Shown here: positions 5,887-10,703 of the stretch, piece after piece
Layout of the letters: each line of letters begins with the position of its first letter
Numbering within the stretch: position 1 is the stretch's first letter
NCBI GenBank assembly: GCA_017880715.1
Contig: JADGRT010000060.1
Span: forward strand, 1 to 10,703
Length of the DNA stretch: 10,703 nt
From: Verrucomicrobiia bacterium
GTDB taxonomy: Bacteria > Verrucomicrobiota > Verrucomicrobiia > Limisphaerales > UBA1319
Direction of reading: 5' to 3'
Notes under the pieces: model-generated
The model's input: only the letters and a program-made list of their open reading frames with translations
Database searches by the model: none
What the model was told of the DNA's origin: nothing
Translations under genes and position numbers: made by a program

Positions 5887-8800
5887 TCAAAGAGCCAGCA
5901 GGAATTTCCGGATCTCATTCAGTCTGCCCTTGGCGGTTCGTTTGGTCAGCCGGGGGAATTTGTCGTGGAGCATGACGAAATCTTGATTGCGGGTTAGCAT
6001 CAGTTTGTCCTCCCGGCTTTCCAACAGGGTGATGCTGCGTTCCGACGCCAAGCGCTTGATATCCTGGAGCTGGAGGAGCAACTCGGCCGGAGCGGGCAGA
6101 GGGCCGAAACGATCGAGCAACTCTTGCCGCAGACCCTGCAAAGATGCCTGGTCACCCGCCTGCGCCAGTTTGCGGTACATCTCAATGCGCTGGCGCGGTT
6201 CGGCAATATACGCCAAAGGAAAATGCGCCGACGCCTTGGCGCAGGGCGGCGAAGGCTTGGGTTTCTTGGAAGCCGTCTCCACCGGGCTGTTCTCGCCCAA
6301 AAAAACCGCGGTTTCACGCGGCACTTGAATGGGAGGCGCGGTGGCTGGAATTTCCGGCTTGACTGGGGCGGGATGGTTTAACGCGAGGGTTCCAGGATCA
6401 GTCGCGGGATCCAGGACGAGGAAATCCAGGCGCGCCTGTACCGCCACGCGCGGGGCTACCCGCTCGCCTTTCAAGACACGGATGCTCTGTTTGAGCAACT
6501 GACAATAGAGATCGAAGCCGATGGCGGTGATATGCCCGCTCTGCTCGGGACCCAGCAGGTTGCCGGCGCCGCGGATTTCCAAATCGCGCAAGGCGATTTT
6601 AAAACCGCTGCCCAGCTTCGAATACTGCTTGATGGCGCTGATCCGTTTGCGGGCGTCCGCCAGCAGCGTGGCATGTCGTGGCAGCAGGAAATAGGCATAC
6701 GCTTGATGCTTGTAGCGTCCCACCCGGCCGCGCAATTGGTACAAGTCGCTCAAACCGAAACGATCCGCCCGGTCGATGAAGATGGTATTGGCGTTGGGAA
6801 TGTCCAGGCCGCTCTCGATGATCGTGGTGGACAACAGCACATCGGCCTCGCCGTTGACGAATTGGGCCATGACCTCCTCCAGTTCATCGCTGTCCATCTG
6901 GCCGTGTCCAACCACAATCCGCGCCTGCGGCACCAGGGCCTTCAGGTGCTGTGCCACCACCTCGATGGTGGTCACGCGGTTGTGGAGGAAAAACACCTGT
7001 CCCTGGCGGTTCAACTCCCGAAGTATGGCATCGCGAATGACCTTTTCATCGTAGGGGATCACGATGGTTTCCACCGGCAGACGGTCGTGCGGCGGGGTTT
7101 CGATGGTGCTCATTGCCCGCGCTCCCATCAGGGCCAGATGCAGGGTTCGCGGAATCGGGGTGGCGCTCAGGCTCAGCACATCCACCAGGCGGCGCAGCCG
7201 TTTGAATTGCTCTTTTTGCCGGACGCCAAAGCGCTGCTCTTCATCGACGACGACCAGCCCAAGATCTTTGAACACCACGTCATCCTGCACCAGTCGGTGG
7301 GTGCCGATCACGATGTCCACCGCGCCGCCGGCCAGTTCCTGGATCACCTGGGTCTGCTCGCGTCGGGTGCGAAACCGCGAGAGCAACTCCACGCGCATCG
7401 GGTAATCGGCCAATCGCTCGCGAAAAGTGTTGTAATGCTGCTGGGCCAGAACCGTGGTCGGCACCAGCACCGCCACCTGCCGGCCGCCCATGACCGCCTT
7501 GAAGGCCGCCCGCAACGCCACTTCGGTCTTGCCGAATCCCACATCGCCGCAGATCAACCGATCCATCGGCCGCGGGGATTCCATATCCAGCTTGGTATCC
7601 GCGATCGCCTGGAACTGGTCCGGAGTTTCCTCGAAGAGAAAAGATCCTTCGAATTCGCGCTGCCAGGGAGTATCCGGAGAGAAGGCGTGACCGATCTGCG
7701 ATTCCCGCGCCGCCTGAATGGTCAAGAGTTCGCCCGCCAGATCGCGCACCGCTTGCTCGGCATGCGTCCGGGCTTTGATCCACCGCGTGCCGCCCAGCGT
7801 GTTGAGTTGCGGCCGCGCCTTGCTGGCTCCGAGGTATTTACTGACCAGGTGGGCTTCGGTCACAGGCACGTAAAGTTTCGGCGGCGGTTGGGACGGATCG
7901 CTAGGTGCATATTCGATAACCAGACACTCCTGTCCGGAAGCCGTTTCTTCTTCGGCGGCGTCCCCCAGGCTGACCGTTTTGCGCCGCCCCGCGCCCGCCG
8001 GCACGATTTTCAATCCCTGAAAACGCCCGATGCCATGTTGCAGGTGAACGACGTAATCGCCCTCCTCCAAATCCGCGAAATCAATCTCCAGCGCCGACCG
8101 GGCCGCCGCCGCATGCGGTGATTTGAGCCGGCGCGAGCGCTGCACCTTGTACCGGCCGAAGATTTCCGCATCGGTGACCACAACCAGTTTGGCCTCGTCG
8201 CACAAAAAACCGCATGACAATGCGCCTAACATGATCTTGGGCTGCTGGCTGCCTGCGGACGGTGTCAGCGGAACGCGGCCTGCCTGCGGAAGCCCAGAAG
8301 GGTTCGAGGTCAAGCTCACACCGGCCGGATTAGCCATGATCATGGTGCCTTCGTCGCGCGCTGCTTTAGGTAGTCCTGACTCCAATCCGTAGTCCCGCCA
8401 TATCTCCTGAAACCTTTGGCGTTCGCCTTCATTATTGCAGAACACCTGCACTTCATACTCCTGGCGCAGCCAACGATGGAGCTGGCCGAAAAAATCGCGC
8501 CGCTGAATCTCGGCCAACTGCGGCTCCAGCGCCCGTCCGCCCAAAGGCCGAAAGGCCTCCAGGCTCGGCAGGTTGAGCTGCACCTTGCCCATAAACAGGG
8601 GTGGGGACGGCCCGTCCCCAACAACCGGTGACAGGAGGTCCTGGGACTCGAACACGCTCCCGCGTGGACCTCCAACCGTATCGGCTCGTTTAGGTTCGCC
8701 AGGCGCATCTGAGCGTTGGGTTAGTCCTGCCACCGCATCGCTGACAGCCATGTCCGCGGTGGCAAAGTCAGTCTCGGAAATCGCTATTTGTCTCATGCCA

Positions 8801-9819
8801 CGCGCGTTCAATTGCGCAAGCACTTCTCCCCAGTTTAGATGCAAGGGATCATTCGCCGATAGCTGTTCCCGATAACGCCGGGCGGCATCGTCCAGCAGAT
8901 CGGGTTCACAGAGCAAGAAGAGGGTGTTGGCCGGCAGGTAATCCGGCAAAGCTCCCAGCACCGTCGCCGTTCCCGAGGGATCTGCGCCCGCCTCGGCGAG
9001 CCGCTTGAGCAGGCCCAGTTCGCCCGCGGGCGGGATGACCACGGTTTCGATCTCGCGGCGCGACATCTGCGTGCCCGGATCGAACTCGCGCAAGGATTCC
9101 AGTTCGTCACCAAAAAACTCGAGACGCACCGGCCAGGGACTCGTCAGGGGAAACAAATCGACGATGCCGCCGCGCACCGCCAGTTCGTTCTTCTGCGTCA
9201 CTTGCGTTTCCGGCTCGTAGCCTTGCGCTTCAAGCCATGCGATCAATTCCAGCGGGTCGATGCGGTTGTTGCGGCACAGACGGCGGCAGCGCTCGCGCAG
9301 CACGGCGGGCGGAAAGGTTCGCTGCATGAGCGCCATGACGCTGGTGACAATCAGTGTCGGGGCTGGGAGCTCGCGTCCCTCGTGCGGCAATAAGGCCACC
9401 AGCGTTTCCAGCCGTTCGCTGATCACATCGGCATGGGGTAGCCGGCCTTCCTGGGGCAGAACCTCCCAGGCCGGGTAAAAACGGGGCAGGGCGGGCGCGT
9501 CGCCATCGGTGGGTTGAAGTCGCGTCCAGGTTTCCGCGTCCTGCTGGAAACGTTCCTGGGTTTTAAGTCCTTCGGTGACGACGACCACCGTTTTGTTGGG
9601 CAGGAGTTTTCGCAACAGAACAGCCAGGAACGACTGGGCCGAGGTGGTGACGCCGGTAACCGACAAAGCTCCGCCCTCCTCCACGCGCCGCCGCAGGGAT
9701 TGCACGGCGGGAGTTGATCCAACCCGTTCAAACAAGGAGATGCTCACCGTCAAACCGGCAAGGCGTCCGGTGCGTCTAAATTGCCTTATTTGATTGCCGG
9801 GGTCAATCGCTACAAACAT
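5887..9819 (-). CDS. mfd: Transcription-repair coupling factor Mfd
   Basis: Mfd is a cytoplasmic DNA translocase that displaces stalled RNA polymerase and recruits UvrA. The order is: UvrB-like N-terminal region (about 30-260, with LPHADVISERLETL and VRGGIVDLFPL), polymerase-interacting CarD-like domain (about 583-670, DLEEGDYVVHLQHGIGRF), translocase with Walker A GDVGFGKTE (758-766), DEEQ box (859-862), SATPIPRT (885-892), QLRGRVGR (1028-1035), and C-terminal TRCF domain (about 1200-1300). At 1310 codons it exceeds E. coli Mfd (1148), mainly through low-complexity inserts at about 365-410, 487-527 and 1137-1199. The longest frame begins at ATG 9819 inside a REP unit. Residues 1-24 look unlike the family, and GTG 9747 gives a more typical N-terminal length, so the true start is uncertain. 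No clear ribosome-binding site marks either start. Confidence 0.95.
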   Translation of the reverse strand: MFVAIDPGNQIRQFRRTGRLAGLTVSISLFERVGSTPAVQSLRRRVEEGGALSVTGVTTSAQSFLAVLLRKLLPNKTVVVVTEGLKTQERFQQDAETWTRLQPTDGDAPALPRFYPAWEVLPQEGRLPHADVISERLETLVALLPHEGRELPAPTLIVTSVMALMQRTFPPAVLRERCRRLCRNNRIDPLELIAWLEAQGYEPETQVTQKNELAVRGGIVDLFPLTSPWPVRLEFFGDELESLREFDPGTQMSRREIETVVIPPAGELGLLKRLAEAGADPSGTATVLGALPDYLPANTLFLLCEPDLLDDAARRYREQLSANDPLHLNWGEVLAQLNARGMRQIAISETDFATADMAVSDAVAGLTQRSDAPGEPKRADTVGGPRGSVFESQDLLSPVVGDGPSPPLFMGKVQLNLPSLEAFRPLGGRALEPQLAEIQRRDFFGQLHRWLRQEYEVQVFCNNEGERQRFQEIWRDYGLESGLPKAARDEGTMIMANPAGVSLTSNPSGLPQAGRVPLTPSAGSQQPKIMLGALSCGFLCDEAKLVVVTDAEIFGRYKVQRSRRLKSPHAAAARSALEIDFADLEEGDYVVHLQHGIGRFQGLKIVPAGAGRRKTVSLGDAAEEETASGQECLVIEYAPSDPSQPPPKLYVPVTEAHLVSKYLGASKARPQLNTLGGTRWIKARTHAEQAVRDLAGELLTIQAARESQIGHAFSPDTPWQREFEGSFLFEETPDQFQAIADTKLDMESPRPMDRLICGDVGFGKTEVALRAAFKAVMGGRQVAVLVPTTVLAQQHYNTFRERLADYPMRVELLSRFRTRREQTQVIQELAGGAVDIVIGTHRLVQDDVVFKDLGLVVVDEEQRFGVRQKEQFKRLRRLVDVLSLSATPIPRTLHLALMGARAMSTIETPPHDRLPVETIVIPYDEKVIRDAILRELNRQGQVFFLHNRVTTIEVVAQHLKALVPQARIVVGHGQMDSDELEEVMAQFVNGEADVLLSTTIIESGLDIPNANTIFIDRADRFGLSDLYQLRGRVGRYKHQAYAYFLLPRHATLLADARKRISAIKQYSKLGSGFKIALRDLEIRGAGNLLGPEQSGHITAIGFDLYCQLLKQSIRVLKGERVAPRVAVQARLDFLVLDPATDPGTLALNHPAPVKPEIPATAPPIQVPRETAVFLGENSPVETASKKPKPSPPCAKASAHFPLAYIAEPRQRIEMYRKLAQAGDQASLQGLRQELLDRFGPLPAPAELLLQLQDIKRLASERSITLLESREDKLMLTRNQDFVMLHDKFPRLTKRTAKGRLNEIRKFLLAL
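8239..8361. repeat. In-frame low-complexity insert in mfd (second N-terminal-half insert)
   Basis: This DNA encodes about residues 487-527 of Mfd (from around RDEGTMIMANPAG to SAGSQQP), between the usual end of the UvrB-like region and the strand KIMLGALSCGF that families normally carry. The Ser/Pro/Gly-rich text does not resemble Mfd. The DNA contains the 11-mer CTGCCTGCGGA twice (8249-8259 and 8280-8290). The boundaries are estimated by comparison with remembered E. coli Mfd and may be off by several codons. Confidence 0.5.
8590..8727. repeat. In-frame palindromic insert in mfd (first insert)
   Basis: This DNA encodes about residues 365-410 of Mfd, a Gly/Pro/Ser/Asp-rich stretch (with GDGPSPPLFMGK at its end) absent from typical homologues. 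It holds nested symmetry: TGGGGACGG and CCGTCCCCA around one base (8602-8620); GGAGGTCC (8634-8641) with GGACCTCC (8666-8673); and CACGC/GCGTG with a 4-nt loop (8653-8666). Such clustering is not expected from coding sequence and suggests an inserted palindromic repeat kept in frame. Confidence 0.55.
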
Positions 9820-9970
9820 GCCGCGCCGCTACAAACATGCCGCGCCGCTGGCGCTACAAACATGCCGCGCCGCTGGCGCTACAAACATGCCACGCCGCTG
9901 GCGCTATAAACATGCCACGCCGCTGGCGCTATAAACATGTCGCGCCGCTGGCGCTATAAACATGCCACGC
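9809..9970 (-). repeat. Left REP tandem array, 25-bp period, about 7 units
   Basis: Units begin at 9809 (shortened to 19 bp), 9828, 9853, 9878, 9903, 9928 and 9953 (partial, to 9970). On the - strand each reads GTAG or ATAG, then CGCC-AGC-GGCG, then a linker CGGCATGTTT or TGGCATGTTT. The hairpin stem is 4-5 bp with a 3-nt loop. Variation is concentrated at two positions: the first base of GTAG, and the base pairing with the outer stem G. The array overlaps the ATG of the longest mfd frame. It is not a CRISPR array, because the 25-bp units abut without variable spacers. Confidence 0.9.
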
Positions 9971-10024
9971 TTGACGCAGACCGCGTGGTGCTTCACATTT
10001 GCGCGACGGGTCGGTACGGTGGAA

Positions 10025-10124
10025 GTAGCTCCAGAGGAGCGGAATGTTTATAGCTACGATTAAAAAACAAAAAAAGCGCCGGAGGCGCGGCATGTTTATA
10101 GCCGGAGGCGCGACATGTTTATCG
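10025..10124 (+). repeat. Three diverged REP units in opposite orientation upstream of the transposase
   Basis: Unit a (10025-10053) reads GTAG, CTCC-AGA-GGAG, CGGAATGTTTATAG. Unit b (10076-10101) reads GCGCC-GGA-GGCGC, then GGCATGTTTATAG. Unit c (about 10101-10124) has a shortened stem GCC-GGA-GGC, then GCGACATGTTTAT. They share the ATGTTTAT linker with the arrays but lie on the + strand, facing the same way as the transposase gene. An A-rich run (10061-10075) separates a from b. They occupy the place where the transposase promoter and leader should be, so binding by the transposase could autoregulate it; this is inference. Confidence 0.85.
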
Positions 10125-10128
10125 ATTT

Positions 10129-10575
10129 ATGGCCAACACCTACACGCAAATTTACATCCAGGTTGTTTTCACGGTGCAAGGGCGACAAAGCCTCATAGGT
10201 CCCGAACGGAAAGAAGAACTTCAAAAATACCTCACCGGCATTGTCACGCGGCAGGGGCAGAAGCTGCTGGCGGTGCATTGCATGCCCGACCACGTTCACA
10301 TTCTGATCGGGTTGAAGCCGAACATGGCGATTTCGGAGCTCGTGGGCGCCATCAAGGCCGGCTCCACCAACCACATCAACGAGAACCGATGGGTGGTGGG
10401 GCGGTTTTCGTGGCAGGAGGGCTTTGGAGCATTTTCTTACTCGCATTCCCAGCTAACACCCGTGATTCGCTACATCCAGAACCAAGTGGAACACCACGCT
10501 CGAAAATCCTTTCGTGAGGAATACCTGGAATTTCTGAACAAATTTGAGGTGCCTTACGAGGAACGGTATCTATAA
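10129..10575 (+). CDS. Y1 HUH transposase, IS200-like / REP-associated (RAYT)
   Basis: This 148-aa single-domain HUH endonuclease cuts and rejoins single-stranded DNA through a 5'-phosphotyrosine link. The metal-binding pair is H55-V56-H57 in MPDHVHILIG, and the likely nucleophile is Y115 in VIRYIQNQ. WQEGFGAFSYS (about 95-105) and the ending NKFEVPYEERYL are typical of the IS200-like TnpA branch common in Bacteroidetes and related phyla. The length is full for the family and all key residues are present, so it looks active. ATG 10129 is the only usable start, because an in-frame TAG lies at 10099. The nearest GGAGG (10104-10108) is 20 nt away and within a hairpin, too far for normal initiation. 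The last Leu codon and the TAA fall in the first unit of the right array. Confidence 0.9.
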   Translation: MANTYTQIYIQVVFTVQGRQSLIGPERKEELQKYLTGIVTRQGQKLLAVHCMPDHVHILIGLKPNMAISELVGAIKAGSTNHINENRWVVGRFSWQEGFGAFSYSHSQLTPVIRYIQNQVEHHARKSFREEYLEFLNKFEVPYEERYL

Positions 10576-10703
10576 ACATGCCGCGCCGCTGGCGCTACAA
10601 ACATGCCGCGCCGCTGGCGCTACAAACATGCCACGCCGCTGGCGCTACAAAGATGCCACGCCGCTGGCGCTACAAACATGCCACGCCGCTGGCGCTACAA
10701 ACA
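10569..10703 (-). repeat. Right REP tandem array, 25-bp period, runs off window
   Basis: Five full units start at 10569, 10594, 10619, 10644 and 10669, followed by ten bases of a sixth. Orientation and sequence match the left array, so the transposase gene sits between two direct-oriented arrays. The first unit has TC instead of GC at its start and the ATAG variant; the fourth has an AAAGATG variant. The first two units carry G and the next three carry A at the outer stem position on the + strand. The real length is unknown. Confidence 0.9.

Larger units (their letters stand above)
9809..10703 (+). mobile_element. REP-associated tyrosine transposase locus (RAYT with REP arrays)
   Basis: The unit consists of a left array of REP-type repeats (- strand orientation), a 54-bp unique spacer (9971-10024), three diverged opposite-strand REP units, the Y1 transposase gene and a right array continuing beyond the window. 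The association of a single-domain HUH transposase with GTAG-hairpin repeats is the defining layout of RAYT/REP systems. No accessory TnpB gene is present. The right boundary is not visible. An alternative reading is a plain IS200-type insertion that landed in an unrelated tandem array, but the diverged units abutting the gene argue against it. Confidence 0.75.

Noticed and set aside
6532..8121. 529-codon frame on the + strand inside mfd
   Set aside because: It is the antisense shadow of the mfd motor region. It is His/Gln/Arg-rich and has no motif, whereas the - strand carries every Mfd signature.
9809..9970. CRISPR array
   Set aside because: The regular 25-bp period comes from adjoining identical units without variable spacers, the units contain GTAG plus a hairpin, and no cas gene is nearby.
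9971..9999. Promoter TTGACG ... CACATT for the transposase
   Set aside because: The -35 is good with 17-bp spacing, but the -10 matches only three of six positions; position before the + strand REP units is plausible but not supported enough.
10104..10117. Short leader peptide starting at ATG 10115 after a GGAGG
   Set aside because: GGAGG and ATG are well spaced, but both are parts of the REP unit, and the frame ends after 27 codons with no recognisable feature.
10044..10517. 157-codon frame overlapping the transposase gene
   Set aside because: It begins in REP units (MFIA... repeats reflect the ATGTTTATAGC linker) and overlaps the well-supported transposase in another frame; the composition is His/Arg-rich and not protein-like.

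Overview
The window is GC-rich bacterial DNA of Gram-negative type. It holds a complete four-gene ABC efflux operon on the + strand (458-5191), a repeat-filled convergent gap (5192-5886), a full-length transcription-repair coupling factor gene (mfd) on the - strand (5887-9819), and a small HUH transposase gene surrounded by arrays of REP-type hairpin repeats (9809 to the window end). The many short palindromic repeats, the weak or absent Shine-Dalgarno sites and the gene content resemble Verrucomicrobia (Pedosphaera/Limisphaera-like). That placement is an inference from general resemblance, because no rRNA or other marker gene is present.

Efflux operon: a periplasmic adaptor of the MacA/HlyD type, a stand-alone MacB/LolD-type ATPase and two paralogous MacB/FtsX-type permeases are packed with 5-bp, -1-bp (TAATG overlap) and 2-bp junctions. 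They probably form one tripartite-type export machine in which the two permeases could pair as a heterodimer on an ATPase dimer. No outer-membrane TolC-like gene lies in the window.

Convergent gap: it carries a degenerate copy of the last codons and 3' flank of the second permease gene, two copies of a CGAGGA-type long hairpin element with a conserved 14-nt loop, a 40-bp coaxial palindrome and one doubtful small ORF. The intact hairpin ends exactly at the mfd stop codon and could insulate the two convergent units.

mfd: all motor and RNA-polymerase-binding motifs are present, but the protein is longer than usual (1310 codons against 1148 in E. coli). Three low-complexity inserts explain much of the excess. 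Two sit in the N-terminal half, and the DNA of one is full of palindromes, as expected of an interspersed repeat that entered the gene in frame.

RAYT/REP locus: a 148-aa Y1 transposase with an HVH motif and a catalytic-type tyrosine is flanked by 25-bp tandem arrays. On the - strand each unit reads as GTAG followed by a short GC hairpin, the classical REP layout. Three diverged units in the opposite orientation lie just upstream of the gene, and one of them shows a compensatory base-pair change in its stem. The left array supplies the ATG of the longest mfd reading frame, and the right array supplies the transposase stop codon. This REP/transposase locus and the palindromic inserts in mfd are the most interesting content of the window.
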